Assembly: GCA_002419285.1 (NCBI GenBank)
Contig: DIFU01000142.1
Span: forward strand, 52,632-99,009
From: Prolixibacteraceae bacterium UBA5740
GTDB taxonomy: Bacteria; Bacteroidota; Bacteroidia; Bacteroidales; Prolixibacteraceae
Direction of reading: 5' to 3'
DNA: 46,378 bases
Shown here in pieces: positions 24,928 to 33,833 of this stretch (its first letter is position 1; the number at the start of each line of letters is the position of its first letter). The notes below the pieces were generated by a model. It was not told where the DNA came from and made no database searches. It worked only from the letters and a program-made list of their open reading frames with translations. Both the position numbers and the translations under genes were made by a program.

Positions 24928-26935
24928 TCTCTGAATCAGTAGTTTTTTTAATTTCTTCAAACTTGGGTTCTTCCTCGTGTTTGCCCCATTTGCGTTTACC
25001 GAAAATGTGTTCCAGATCTTCGGAGAAGATTACTTCCCTTTCGAGAAGTACCTGGGCCAGCTTTTGATGGCCTTCTCCTTGTTCCCTGAGTAATTCCACG
25101 GCCCTTTTATATTGTCCGTCAATAATGGCTTTGGCCTCCTGGTCAATTAATTCGGCTGTTTTTTCGCTATAAGGTTTTGTAAAGGCGTAATCATTCTGGC
25201 CGGAACTGTCATAAAAGCTAACAGTTCCAACCTTGTCACTCATCCCGAATATGCTTACCATGGCATAAGCTTGCTTTGTAACACGTTCAAGATCGTTTTG
25301 TGCACCTGATGAAATCTTGCCGAATATAATTTCCTCAGCAGCCCTGCCTCCCAAGGTTGAGCACATTTCGTCGAGTAATTGTTCCTTGGTGGTGATTGAT
25401 CTTTCTTCCGGAAGGTACCATGCCGCACCAAGGGCTTTACCACGGGGAACGATAGTGACCTTTACCAGTGGATGGGCGTGTTCGAGCAACCAGCTAATGG
25501 TTGCGTGACCTGCCTCATGATAAGCAATGGTTTTTTTCTCTTCCTGTGAGATTATTTTATTCTTCTTTTCCAAGCCGCCAATAATCCTGTCGACAGCATC
25601 AAGGAAATCTTGCTTATGGACAGCCTCGTGACTTTTTCTGGCTGCGATAAGCGCTGCCTCATTACATACATTTGCAATATCGGCACCAGAGAATCCAGGT
25701 GTTTGTTTAGACAAAAAGTCAAGATTCACATCCTCATGTAATTTCAGGGGCCTCAGGTGTACCTGAAAAATCTCCTTTCGTTCATTAAGGTCGGGAAGTT
25801 CGACATGGATTTGGCGATCAAAGCGGCCAGCACGCATTAAGGCTCGGTCGAGAATGTCGGCGCGGTTTGTGGCTGCCAGAACAATCACCCCACTATTGGT
25901 ATCAAAACCGTCCATTTCAGTTAACAGCTGATTCAAGGTGTTCTCGCGCTCGTCATTTGAGCCGAAGTTGGGATTTCTGCCCCTTGCCCTTCCAATGGCA
26001 TCAATCTCATCAATGAACACAATACAAGGTGCTTTTTCTTTTGCTTGTTTGAAAAGATCACGCACTCTGGAGGCTCCAACTCCAACAAACATTTCAACAA
26101 AGTCAGAACCCGACATTGAGAAGAATGGTACGTTGGCTTCGCCAGCCACTGCCTTTGCCAGCAAGGTCTTCCCGGTTCCGGGAGGCCCTACCAGAAGGGC
26201 ACCTTTAGGTATTTTTCCGCCCAGACGAGTGAACTTTTCAGGATTTCTGAGGAATTCAACAATCTCTTCTACTTCCTGTTTCGCTTCCGATAAACCGGCA
26301 ACTTCCTTGAATGTGGTATTGACTCTGGAGTCTTTATCAAAAACTTTTGCCTGTGATTTACCAACACTGAAAATACCTCCAGGTCCACCACCTGTACCAC
26401 GGCTCATTCGTTTGAAAATCCACCACCAAAGCAGAATGATGAGAATAAAAGGTCCAATGGTCCAAAGAAGTTCTCCCATCCAATTGGTTTCGTTCCGGTA
26501 TTCGGGCTCAATTCTCTGATCCTCGCTGACCGCTTCCTGTGCTTCAGCCAGGTTGCGTTCAAAAGTTTCAATGGATCCGATTACAAAATAAAAATGAGGT
26601 CCGGTTTCTGAAGGTTTGGAAAACGTAGTCTCCAATTCCTTATCGTATTTGTTAAGGCTGTTTTGCTTCAGGTATATGTTGGCTCTTTCCTTATTGATCA
26701 CCACCAACCGGTCAACATCCTGGCTGGCAAGCATAGTTGTACGTACCTTATTCCAGGTCGTCTCAACGGGGCCTTTACTGCCAGTGAGATAGAAGTTGAT
26801 AATGATAAAGATGATGGCAATGATACCATAAAACCAGTATGGATTGAATTTTGGCTGCTTAAGCCCTGGTGTCCCCGATGACTGGTTTTTTTCGGGATGT
26901 TTCCTTTTCCCTATGTTGTCTTTGTTATCGCTCAT
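24905..26935 (-). CDS. ftsH: ATP-dependent zinc metalloprotease FtsH
   Basis: Membrane AAA+ protease for quality control of membrane proteins and regulation of short-lived proteins. TM1 about residues 35-50, a periplasmic domain to about 152, TM2 about 156-174, Walker A GPPGTGKT (250-257), pore loop FVGVGAS (283-289), Walker B IVFIDE (305-310), second region of homology around 356-374 and the zinc site HEAGH (473-477). The SRH reads RALMRAGRFDRQ with Ala where Pro is common. The long N-terminal cytosolic tail (about 33 residues, Lys and Pro rich) is typical of Bacteroidota FtsH. It follows rsfS by 9 bases. Confidence 0.97.
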   Translation of the reverse strand: MSDNKDNIGKRKHPEKNQSSGTPGLKQPKFNPYWFYGIIAIIFIIINFYLTGSKGPVETTWNKVRTTMLASQDVDRLVVINKERANIYLKQNSLNKYDKELETTFSKPSETGPHFYFVIGSIETFERNLAEAQEAVSEDQRIEPEYRNETNWMGELLWTIGPFILIILLWWWIFKRMSRGTGGGPGGIFSVGKSQAKVFDKDSRVNTTFKEVAGLSEAKQEVEEIVEFLRNPEKFTRLGGKIPKGALLVGPPGTGKTLLAKAVAGEANVPFFSMSGSDFVEMFVGVGASRVRDLFKQAKEKAPCIVFIDEIDAIGRARGRNPNFGSNDERENTLNQLLTEMDGFDTNSGVIVLAATNRADILDRALMRAGRFDRQIHVELPDLNERKEIFQVHLRPLKLHEDVNLDFLSKQTPGFSGADIANVCNEAALIAARKSHEAVHKQDFLDAVDRIIGGLEKKNKIISQEEKKTIAYHEAGHATISWLLEHAHPLVKVTIVPRGKALGAAWYLPEERSITTKEQLLDEMCSTLGGRAAEEIIFGKISSGAQNDLERVTKQAYAMVSIFGMSDKVGTVSFYDSSGQNDYAFTKPYSEKTAELIDQEAKAIIDGQYKRAVELLREQGEGHQKLAQVLLEREVIFSEDLEHIFGKRKWGKHEEEPKFEEIKKTTDSENAEPQAS

Positions 26936-26944
26936 ATAATTATT

Positions 26945-27316
26945 CTAATTGTCTTCTTCAATTTTGGTAATCTTAGCATCAGACCATAAACCCTCAAGAT
27001 TGTAAAAAGTTCTGGCTTCCTCTTTAAAAACGTGTACCATTAAATCACCATAATCCAGTAAAATCCATATAGCATTACGGTATCCATCTTTATGCCAGGT
27101 GTTTTCTCCGGTCAGCTCTTTCACGGTTTCTTCCACGGAATGAGCAAGCGCATCTACTTGAGTGTTTGAGGATCCATGGCAAATCAAGAAATAGCTGCAT
27201 TCAGAATGATGGATAGTCGTTAAGTCGATCATTAACAGTTCTTTTCCTTTTATTCTTCTGATTCCTTCAATGGCTGCATCTAAAATTTTTGATGTTTGTG
27301 TTGTTTTTTTACTCAT
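26945..27316 (-). CDS. rsfS: Ribosomal silencing factor RsfS
   Basis: RsfS (Iojap) binds L14 and stops subunit joining under starvation. A 123-residue protein with the family stretches IIEGIRRIKG-like helix, LMIDLTTI, YFLICHGSSNTQV, WILLDYGDLMVHVF and EARTFYNLEGLW. The start at 27316 (MSKKTTQ) is chosen because the promoter box lies at 27335-27342, inside the longer frame that begins at 27337. First gene of the rsfS-ftsH-lipid operon. Confidence 0.95.
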   Translation of the reverse strand: MSKKTTQTSKILDAAIEGIRRIKGKELLMIDLTTIHHSECSYFLICHGSSNTQVDALAHSVEETVKELTGENTWHKDGYRNAIWILLDYGDLMVHVFKEEARTFYNLEGLWSDAKITKIEEDN

Positions 27317-27334
27317 ACATAATTTTTGACCTGA

Positions 27335-27342
27335 CAAAGATA
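27335..27342 (-). promoter_or_regulatory. -7 box of the rsfS-ftsH-lipid operon
   Basis: TATCTTTG on the minus strand, 19 bases before the ATG at 27316. It places transcription start near 27330 and excludes the longer rsfS frame. Confidence 0.5.
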
Positions 27343-27388
27343 AAAAAATGAATCATAGGCAGTTTCCCGATTCAAGCCGTAATTTCTT

Positions 27389-27396
27389 TAATTTTG
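27389..27396 (+). promoter_or_regulatory. Candidate -7 box for birA
   Basis: TAATTTTG followed by C fits TAnnTTTGC, in the divergent region between rsfS and birA. The leader would be about 65 bases. Confidence 0.4.
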
Positions 27397-27468
27397 CGGG
27401 TTGTGTTATTATCTGAAGTATTATCCCGGTTAGGTTTTTGATCTTAAGTTTCGGAAAGAGTCATTTTT

Positions 27469-28218
27469 ATGAAAATAATTTATCTTGATAGGGTTTCCTC
27501 CACCAACAACTATGCCAGTAGTCAATTGAGCAGTCAGGAGGTGTTGGAGGGGACAATCTTCTTGACATTTCGTCAGACCCGTGGCAAGGGGCAGGCACAT
27601 AATGTTTGGGAGAGTGAGGATTTCATGAATTTGACATTCAGCCTGATTTTAAAACCTGATTTTTTGCTCGCTTCCTCACAATTCCTCATTTCTCAAATGG
27701 TGGCGACAGGCATAGTTGCTGCTATTGAACGTCTTTCTGTCGATGTCATGATCAAATGGCCCAACGACATTCTTTTCGGAAATAAGAAATTGGGCGGAAT
27801 TCTGATTGAGAATTCCATTATGGGATCACAAATTGCCTGGTCAGTTGTTGGGATTGGACTAAATGTTAACCAGGTGCATTTCGGAAATTACAAGCCGGAG
27901 GCTATATCACTAAAGCAAATATTGGGGAGGGATGTGGATTCTGAAGCGTTGTTGTTCAGCATTTATGATGAAATAATGCGGCGTTACCATTGGATAAAGC
28001 AAGGGAATGAAATGGCAGTGACAAGTTTCTATTTCAAAAAGCTTTTCAGGATGGGTGAGTGGTGGAGATATCGTGTCGAAGCGACGGAGTTCGACGCAAG
28101 AATAACTGGTACCGATGAATTTGGAAGGTTACGTCTCGAGGATCGAAATGGAATAATTACACACTGGCCCTTTAAGGGAATAGAAATGGTATGGGATAGT
28201 GAACGTGCAAAGGAGTAA
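27469..28218 (+). CDS. birA: Biotin--[acetyl-CoA-carboxylase] ligase
   Basis: Attaches biotin to biotin-dependent carboxylases through biotinyl-AMP. The 249-residue protein lacks an N-terminal DNA-binding domain, so it is a class I (ligase only) enzyme. The biotin/ATP loop reads TRGKGQ followed by W (usual GRGR...W), then KWPNDI (about 99-104) and KLGGILIE, and VGIGLNVN. It starts at ATG 27469. The replacement of GRGR by TRGKG is a conservative variation. Confidence 0.93.
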   Translation: MKIIYLDRVSSTNNYASSQLSSQEVLEGTIFLTFRQTRGKGQAHNVWESEDFMNLTFSLILKPDFLLASSQFLISQMVATGIVAAIERLSVDVMIKWPNDILFGNKKLGGILIENSIMGSQIAWSVVGIGLNVNQVHFGNYKPEAISLKQILGRDVDSEALLFSIYDEIMRRYHWIKQGNEMAVTSFYFKKLFRMGEWWRYRVEATEFDARITGTDEFGRLRLEDRNGIITHWPFKGIEMVWDSERAKE

Positions 28219-28230
28219 TATGATTTGAAA

Positions 28231-28680
28231 TTATTTATATGGGAGACGTGCCAGTGTTTCAGCCAGTTGATTGATTCCCTGCTCAAGTTTGTTGCCCACC
28301 ATCATCTTCACCATCATTCCCATTTCTGTTTGAAGGGTTAATCTCATCTTGGTCAGGGATGTCTCTACCGGTAACAGTTGAATCCAAAAGGTGAGATCTA
28401 TTGGAATTCCTCCTCCACCCTCAACCTTGATGGTTTTGAAAGGCTCCCTTTCAATAATTCGCAATTCAGAAGTCCCAAAGCTACCCAGGGTGAAGCGACA
28501 TGAATCTGAATCAGACTCAAAATTTTCAATTTTTATCTGTGGCACTTTTTCGGAAAGTTTTGCCAAAATGTCATCTGTTAGGTATTTCGACAAATTTTCA
28601 AAATTGGAGAGGTATTGATATATGACTTCAATATTGCGATCGACAAGTTGTATTTCACTTACGTATTTTGTTACTCCCAT
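28231..28680 (-). CDS. SRPBCC-fold (START/polyketide-cyclase-like) protein
   Basis: A 149-residue protein with the SRPBCC pattern: a first strand VSEIQLVDRN, helix YQYLSNFENLSKYL, strands SCRFTLG and ELRIIEREP, and the long C-terminal helix with NKLEQGINQLAETLARL. It probably binds a hydrophobic ligand; no function is known. The start ATG at 28680 gives a normal fold; a longer frame to 28749 would read through a perfect inverted repeat (28723-28755). Confidence 0.75.
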   Translation of the reverse strand: MGVTKYVSEIQLVDRNIEVIYQYLSNFENLSKYLTDDILAKLSEKVPQIKIENFESDSDSCRFTLGSFGTSELRIIEREPFKTIKVEGGGGIPIDLTFWIQLLPVETSLTKMRLTLQTEMGMMVKMMVGNKLEQGINQLAETLARLPYK

Positions 28681-28722
28681 TCTTCTTTCTTTCAATTGTT
28701 CAAACAGATGCAAATAAACAAC

Positions 28723-28755
28723 ATCCCAGTGAGATAACAATGATTTCACTGGGAT
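28723..28755. repeat. Perfect 10-bp inverted repeat upstream of the SRPBCC gene
   Basis: ATCCCAGTGA and TCACTGGGAT separated by 13 bases, 43 bases before the start codon. It could be a leader hairpin, a terminator part for pyrE (which ends at 28856 and reads toward it), or an operator. Confidence 0.6.
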
Positions 28756-28855
28756 AATATATGTAATTATGTTTCAATTAATTGCCTTGTAAGTGGCTGT
28801 TTGGAGACTAAAATCCAAGCCCATTATCGAATTATTGGAAAGGAAAGGAGTCGGA

Positions 28856-29488
28856 TTATTTTCCCCAATTTGCAGGATCTTCCCTCCATTGTAAAAGCTT
28901 TTGCAAATCTGCCTCCCTAATTTCTCCATTAGCGATTGCGTTTTTAATCAATACCTCGTAATGGCTAAGCGAGGTAAGTTCGATGCCAGCTTTGGCAAAG
29001 TTTTGTGTAGCCTGTGAAAATCCATAACTAAAGATGGCAACCATTCCCAAAACCTCACCACCAAAACCTGAAAGAGCCTGCGCCGCTTTCAGACTACTGG
29101 TTCCTGTGGATACGAGATCTTCAATAATCACTACTTTTTGACCAGGCCGGAAATCGCCTTCAATAAGGTTTTCAAGGCCATGGTCCTTGGGAGCTGAACG
29201 GACATATACAAAGGGTAATCCCATCTTTTCGGCAACAAGTACGCCATGGGCAATGGCTCCTGTTGCGACACCTGCAATCACTTCGACTTCAGGATATTTT
29301 GCAGAAATAATTTCAACAAATTTATCCCGGATAAATGTTCTCGCTTCCGGGAAAGAAAGGATCTTTCGATTATCACAATATATCGGGGCCTTCCATCCTG
29401 ATGCCCAGGTGAAAGGGTTTGAAGGTTGTACTTTAATTGTGTTAATTTGCAGTAGCAAGTTGGCTACATCAACCTGAATTTTTTCCAT
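28856..29488 (-). CDS. pyrE: Orotate phosphoribosyltransferase
   Basis: Makes OMP from orotate and PRPP in pyrimidine synthesis. The PRPP-binding motif VVIIEDLVSTGTSS (about residues 118-131) and the flexible loop APKDHG are present; FTWASGWKAPIYCDNRK is the typical N-terminal orotate-binding stretch. Length is normal at 210 residues. It is divergent from the Nudix gene with 32 bases between start codons. Confidence 0.96.
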   Translation of the reverse strand: MEKIQVDVANLLLQINTIKVQPSNPFTWASGWKAPIYCDNRKILSFPEARTFIRDKFVEIISAKYPEVEVIAGVATGAIAHGVLVAEKMGLPFVYVRSAPKDHGLENLIEGDFRPGQKVVIIEDLVSTGTSSLKAAQALSGFGGEVLGMVAIFSYGFSQATQNFAKAGIELTSLSHYEVLIKNAIANGEIREADLQKLLQWREDPANWGK

Positions 29489-29520
29489 TTTTAAAATCGG
29501 TCTTTAGTAATTCGAAGCAA

Positions 29521-30147
29521 ATGTACGAAGTTTTTTTTTATGCAAGCCGATTGGTTATTGCAGGCAAGGAAGCAAAGGATTTACTTAACAAAGAGGCAGT
29601 TGTTCACTTTGTTGAAAGCTTGACAGAAGTTAAATTTTTGGTCCGGGAATTTTTGGCTGGAAAGTTTCGTTTGATTGTTTTGCTTGGTGAGGTTGACAAG
29701 ATTTGGCCATGGTTCCAGTCATGTTTTCAGGTGATAAAAGCGGCAGGTGGAATCGTTCGAAGCGATTCAGGATACTTGTTTATTTACAGAAGGGGCAGAT
29801 GGGATCTCCCAAAAGGAAAAATTGAAGAGGGAGAGTCTGCAAAATCTGCTGCAGTCAGAGAAGTATGTGAAGAAACGGGTTTGAAATATGTCAAAATTTC
29901 AGGTGACTTTCCATCGACATGGCACGTATATTATAATAGTTTCAAACAAAATCCGATGACCGCCATGCTAAAGAAAACTTATTGGTTTTTAATGGAATCG
30001 TCAGATAAACAGATACTTATTCCAGAATCGGGGGAGGATATTGAACTAGTGAAGTGGTTTAACAGGGAAGATTTAGGAATTGTTGAACAAAACACCTTTG
30101 CGAATCTTTTGCCTTTAATATCCAAGCTTAAGCAGATTGATGGATGA
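29521..30147 (+). CDS. Nudix hydrolase with an N-terminal extension
   Basis: A 208-residue protein. The Nudix box Gx5Ex7REVCEETGL lies at residues 99-121 with all catalytic glutamates. About 70 residues precede the Nudix domain (a small alpha/beta segment with EVFFYASRLVI and RLIVLLGEVDK), longer than in plain Nudix enzymes and common in this phylum. The substrate, a nucleoside diphosphate derivative such as an oxidised nucleotide, is not predictable. The neighbouring pyrE suggests nucleotide metabolism only weakly. Confidence 0.92.
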   Translation: MYEVFFYASRLVIAGKEAKDLLNKEAVVHFVESLTEVKFLVREFLAGKFRLIVLLGEVDKIWPWFQSCFQVIKAAGGIVRSDSGYLFIYRRGRWDLPKGKIEEGESAKSAAVREVCEETGLKYVKISGDFPSTWHVYYNSFKQNPMTAMLKKTYWFLMESSDKQILIPESGEDIELVKWFNREDLGIVEQNTFANLLPLISKLKQIDG

Positions 30148-30221
30148 GGATGGAACTTATGCTGTAAGAGTTTTTGTGGCTTGAATTTTGAATTGGAGTA
30201 AAATCTTAAAGGCAGTATGTG

Positions 30222-31049
30222 ATGAATAAGTTTAAGACATTTGGTTTAATGGCAATATTAACCCTATTGCTTATTTATTTGGGAGGATTGATAGGCGGAC
30301 AATATGGTGCTATGATCGCATTGGTAATGGCAGGAGCAGGCAACTTTATCAGCTATTATTTCAGCGACAAACTGGTTTTAAAAGCATATCGGGCACAAGA
30401 ACTTCCAATTGATCACAATGTTACGAGGATAGTGAGGCAGTTGACGGATAAGGCAGGTTTACCCATGCCCAAAGTATATTTGATTCCACAGGATCAGCCC
30501 AATGCATTTGCAACCGGAAGAAATCCCGAAAATGCCGCAGTTGCCGTTACCCGCGGTTTGGTCAATCATATGAACGATCAAGAGCTCTCAGGGGTTTTGG
30601 CACATGAACTCGGCCATATCTCAAACCGTGATATTTTAATAGGGACAATAGCCGCGACACTCGCCGGCGCTATCTCTTATCTGGGTTATGCCTCACATTT
30701 TGGCATGGGTGGAAGGAATGGCAGAAACTCAAATCCAATTTTCATGATTTTGGCCTTGATTCTTGCACCTTTGGCCGCATCTCTGATTCGGATGGCCATT
30801 TCAAGAACCCGTGAATATAAAGCCGATGCTTATGGCGCCATGGTTAGCGGAAATCCTGCATTTCTCAGTTCGGCGCTTTCGCGACTTGAAAATTATAGCA
30901 AACAAATACCATTGAGAGGTAACGATGCAACTTCCCATATGTTTATAGTCCACCCATTCAAAGGAGGTGGATTCTCAAATCTTTTCAGCACTCATCCATC
31001 CACAGCCGAACGCATACGAAGGCTCAACGAAATGGCGCTCCGCCGTTAG
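30222..31049 (+). CDS. htpX: M48 family membrane metalloprotease HtpX
   Basis: HtpX degrades damaged membrane proteins. TM1 and TM2 lie at about residues 8-45. The zinc site HELGH is at 128-132, with the third ligand Glu in REYKADAYG (about 196-204), and two more hydrophobic segments between them. The start ATG at 30222 is preferred over the GTG at 30219. At 275 residues it is normal. A weak coupling with FtsH by function, not by operon. Confidence 0.95.
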   Translation: MNKFKTFGLMAILTLLLIYLGGLIGGQYGAMIALVMAGAGNFISYYFSDKLVLKAYRAQELPIDHNVTRIVRQLTDKAGLPMPKVYLIPQDQPNAFATGRNPENAAVAVTRGLVNHMNDQELSGVLAHELGHISNRDILIGTIAATLAGAISYLGYASHFGMGGRNGRNSNPIFMILALILAPLAASLIRMAISRTREYKADAYGAMVSGNPAFLSSALSRLENYSKQIPLRGNDATSHMFIVHPFKGGGFSNLFSTHPSTAERIRRLNEMALRR

Positions 31050-31054
31050 TTGAA

Positions 31055-31402
31055 TTAAGAGTTTGATTCGGGCTTATTTCTGCGTAGCCGGGCAGCAACA
31101 TCTTCGGCGACATCATCAGCCTTGTTTGCGAATTTTTTGCCTTGAACTTTTGCTTTTTCAAGCAAATCCTCTGCTTTGTCTTCAATCTGATCAGCAAACC
31201 TTTTTAGCTTTTCGGAAATGTTGCTTTCTTCCAGATCATCCATTTTATCCTCGATGAAATTCTCCGCCTTTTTAAAGGTCTCGCTATTGCGAATTTTTTC
31301 AACCGTATCTTCCATCATGTCTTCAGCCTTGTCTGCAAGTTCCTTGGCCTTTTCAATGAATTTCCGGGAGGTTTCTCCAGATTCTTTTTTTTGTTCTTCC
31401 AT
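31055..31402 (-). CDS. Charged coiled-coil (LEA-like) protein
   Basis: A 115-residue, highly charged protein of Lys, Glu, Asp and Ala with repeated patterns such as KAKELADKAEDMMED and EDKAEDLLEKA, predicted to be almost all amphipathic helix. It has no signal peptide. Similar YtxH- or LEA-like proteins are stress related, but this is only resemblance. It converges on htpX, 5 bases apart. Confidence 0.75.
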   Translation of the reverse strand: MEEQKKESGETSRKFIEKAKELADKAEDMMEDTVEKIRNSETFKKAENFIEDKMDDLEESNISEKLKRFADQIEDKAEDLLEKAKVQGKKFANKADDVAEDVAARLRRNKPESNS

Positions 31403-31474
31403 AGCGATATTTTCTTTTTAAATTACTGTAATTTAATGACCATTCTAAATTCGATTAGGTTTTTTTTTGAAAGA

Positions 31475-32890
31475 TTACTTTGCTTGTAAGTTAACCTTTT
31501 TAATGTTTTCAAACTGGAATTCGAAACCATCGAGAGGATTTCTGGCTGGAGCATGTATCACCAAATGATTCCGGTCAACCAAAAATGCCGTTGGATAGGC
31601 CCTGACTTTGTATATTCTGCCAAATGTGGTATCAGGGCTATCAACCACTACCTTTCCTGGTATATTGTGTTTCTTTATGAATTCAAGCTGGTTTATCCGA
31701 TCAGAGGGTTTTAAAATCAGTAAAATGTCAGCATGGCTTCCAATTTTTTCATATAGGGTTGTTAGGTACTTTACCTGTTCCTGACAGACCGGGATTTCGA
31801 GGTCGACAAACAAAATATACTGCATGGGTTTTTCTGAACCCGTTGAGCAGTATTTTCCATTACTGAGCAATGGCAGGCAGATTTCTGGAGCTTGGGTGCC
31901 TGGCAGAAGAAACTCCAGCTTTTGTGTGATTTCTTCTGCTGTCTGAATTATTTCTTTGGATTTATGAAGTGTAAACAGTTCATTACGAAGCATATCAAGA
32001 ATTGCCTTTTGGTGAAATTGGCCACTGTAAAATGCATCGTGCATCAGTTTCAGGAGAATGAGGTCAGCCAACGGACCACTTACCCCAGTGAATTGTACAG
32101 TCCAATTTCGCAACTCATTTATTTTTTTACCCGCTACCCATGATTTGAGCAGTTTACCCTGAGGGCGATTACTTTCTGTAGTCAAAGTTTGATAAAAAAG
32201 TCTGTCAAGTAGATTTGAAAATGAAGGTAGAAACCATACAGAAGGATTTAATGATTCAAATTCTGTCAAAAGTTTCTCCCGTCCTTCCCGTTTGATTCCT
32301 GATTCTATGGATTTTAACATCAATTGTTTATGGGCGATAAAAGCTTTGTTTTTTTCGATACCAAATTCTTTCTCCAGGTGTATCCTTACCGAATCAAGAT
32401 AGGCAACCTGTCGTCCGTAATAAAGTTGATTGAAATATTGATCATCTAAGGAATGAAATTTCTGGTCAAACTTCCCGAATAGACTATTCAAGTGAGAGGT
32501 GTTCCCTGACTGAGTAAACAACCATAGTTCGATGGGTTTGAAAAAGGGATTCTTGCTTTCTTCAAAGCTTTTTGGCTTCCTTGGCGGAAGCTTTATCCGT
32601 AAGGTATCTCCGGGAACCATGAGTAGTTTCAGACGATAGATATCGAAGTCGGCGAAACAAAAAATCGGTTCTTGTAAATTGGTTTCGGTCAGAATTCTGC
32701 CTTGTGGACCAATTTTAAGGGTGAAGGTAGTATCCGTATTTTTTGATATCGGGTCAGTATAGTTTTGAAATACAATAGACTCTCCAGCATATCCCGGATC
32801 ATGACCTTCTATCCGGATGGTGTTGGCAAACGCAACTGTTACCAATGCACTGACATAAATCAGTATAGCAATAGACAATAATCTCTTCAT
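31475..32890 (-). CDS. Exported thioredoxin-fold protein without CXXC
   Basis: A 471-residue protein with a signal peptide (1-22, ending VAFA). The first 330 residues are a poorly known helical and strand region, as in Bacteroidota TlpA-like proteins that follow a DUF4369-type start (GHDPGYAGESIVFQNY). The thioredoxin domain (about 345-470) has the cis-proline segment AYPTAFLVDRN, but at the active site reads DLEIPVCQEQ, so only one cysteine is left and no CXXC. Likely a binding or chaperone protein and not an oxidoreductase, or a monothiol variant. Confidence 0.85.
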   Translation of the reverse strand: MKRLLSIAILIYVSALVTVAFANTIRIEGHDPGYAGESIVFQNYTDPISKNTDTTFTLKIGPQGRILTETNLQEPIFCFADFDIYRLKLLMVPGDTLRIKLPPRKPKSFEESKNPFFKPIELWLFTQSGNTSHLNSLFGKFDQKFHSLDDQYFNQLYYGRQVAYLDSVRIHLEKEFGIEKNKAFIAHKQLMLKSIESGIKREGREKLLTEFESLNPSVWFLPSFSNLLDRLFYQTLTTESNRPQGKLLKSWVAGKKINELRNWTVQFTGVSGPLADLILLKLMHDAFYSGQFHQKAILDMLRNELFTLHKSKEIIQTAEEITQKLEFLLPGTQAPEICLPLLSNGKYCSTGSEKPMQYILFVDLEIPVCQEQVKYLTTLYEKIGSHADILLILKPSDRINQLEFIKKHNIPGKVVVDSPDTTFGRIYKVRAYPTAFLVDRNHLVIHAPARNPLDGFEFQFENIKKVNLQAK

Positions 32891-32997
32891 TCTGAAATCA
32901 GCTTATTTGCAAAGTATTAAAATTTGCGTTGAAACACTGAAGTTTAAACGGTAGAAAGAAGATTTTCGTTTTTAAAGGATAAATGATTTCTGTTCTT

Positions 32998-33480
32998 TTA
33001 TTTTTCTTTTCTCTTGAAATCCTCCATATTCAGACTTTTGGGAAGGAATCTGCTGGCATCTCCGCCATGTAGGATAATATCTCTGACGATCGTGGAGTTG
33101 ACTGGAGTATGTTCTGGAATCGTGAGTAAAAAAACTGTTTCAATCTCAGGGTACATCTGCTTATTAACCTGGGCGATGGCCCTTTCGAATTCAAAGTCGG
33201 CCGATGTTCTTAGTCCCCTGATGATATATCCTGCTCCTGTTTTCCTGCAAAAATCAACCGTCAACCCTTCATGTACCTCAACTGAAATCTGGGGGTCATC
33301 TTCGAAAACAGTGTTAATCCATTGAACCCTTTTTTCCAATGGAAAAAAAGACTTTTTATTGGAATTGTATCCAATCATAATGATAATTTTATCGAAGAGT
33401 CTGCTTGCCCGGCGGACTATCGATTCATGACCAACTGTAAAAGGATCGAAAGATCCTGGGAATATGGCGATCTTTTCCAT
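32998..33480 (-). CDS. coaD: Phosphopantetheine adenylyltransferase
   Basis: Fourth step of coenzyme A synthesis. GSFDPFTVGH (9-18) carries the nucleotide-binding His18, YNSNKK the next loop, RGLRTSADFEFE the phosphopantetheine site, and VNSTIVRDI (about 127-135) the ATP loop. 160 residues, full length. Its start faces a 350-base gap. Confidence 0.97.
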   Translation of the reverse strand: MEKIAIFPGSFDPFTVGHESIVRRASRLFDKIIIMIGYNSNKKSFFPLEKRVQWINTVFEDDPQISVEVHEGLTVDFCRKTGAGYIIRGLRTSADFEFERAIAQVNKQMYPEIETVFLLTIPEHTPVNSTIVRDIILHGGDASRFLPKSLNMEDFKRKEK

Positions 33481-33833
33481 TCAATGTCAATTTTCGTTCA
33501 AACTCGATTCAAAGGTAATATCTTTTATATTGGAAAATCCCACTAATGGTTTGGGTAGAGAAAACAAATCATTCATCGCTAAGGTCGATTAATCGTCATT
33601 TTTCAAAATGACTCAAATTGCAAAATTTACATTTTTGTTCTGGAATAACAATTATTGGCACAGCAGATGATCTAGTCATAAAGTTATAGAACCGCGTTTT
33701 TGTTGTGATCGAGATGAGTTAAGCCAATACGCATTTATGTGTATTTTTACCAGGGAACAGGGATAGCGAAATGTCAGAAACCTTGTTGCTGATTGATTAA
33801 TAGATGGGTATTTTAATAGATACAAAACTTGAT
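33481..33833. other. Intergenic region without a recognisable gene
   Basis: About 350 bases between divergent coaD and the membrane protein gene. It is AT-rich. No tRNA, riboswitch or coding frame is evident. Promoters of both neighbours should lie here. Confidence 0.5.

Noticed and set aside
33481..33833. A possible tRNA or small RNA gene in the gap before the membrane protein
   Set aside because: No cloverleaf arms or T-loop sequence could be read on either strand.
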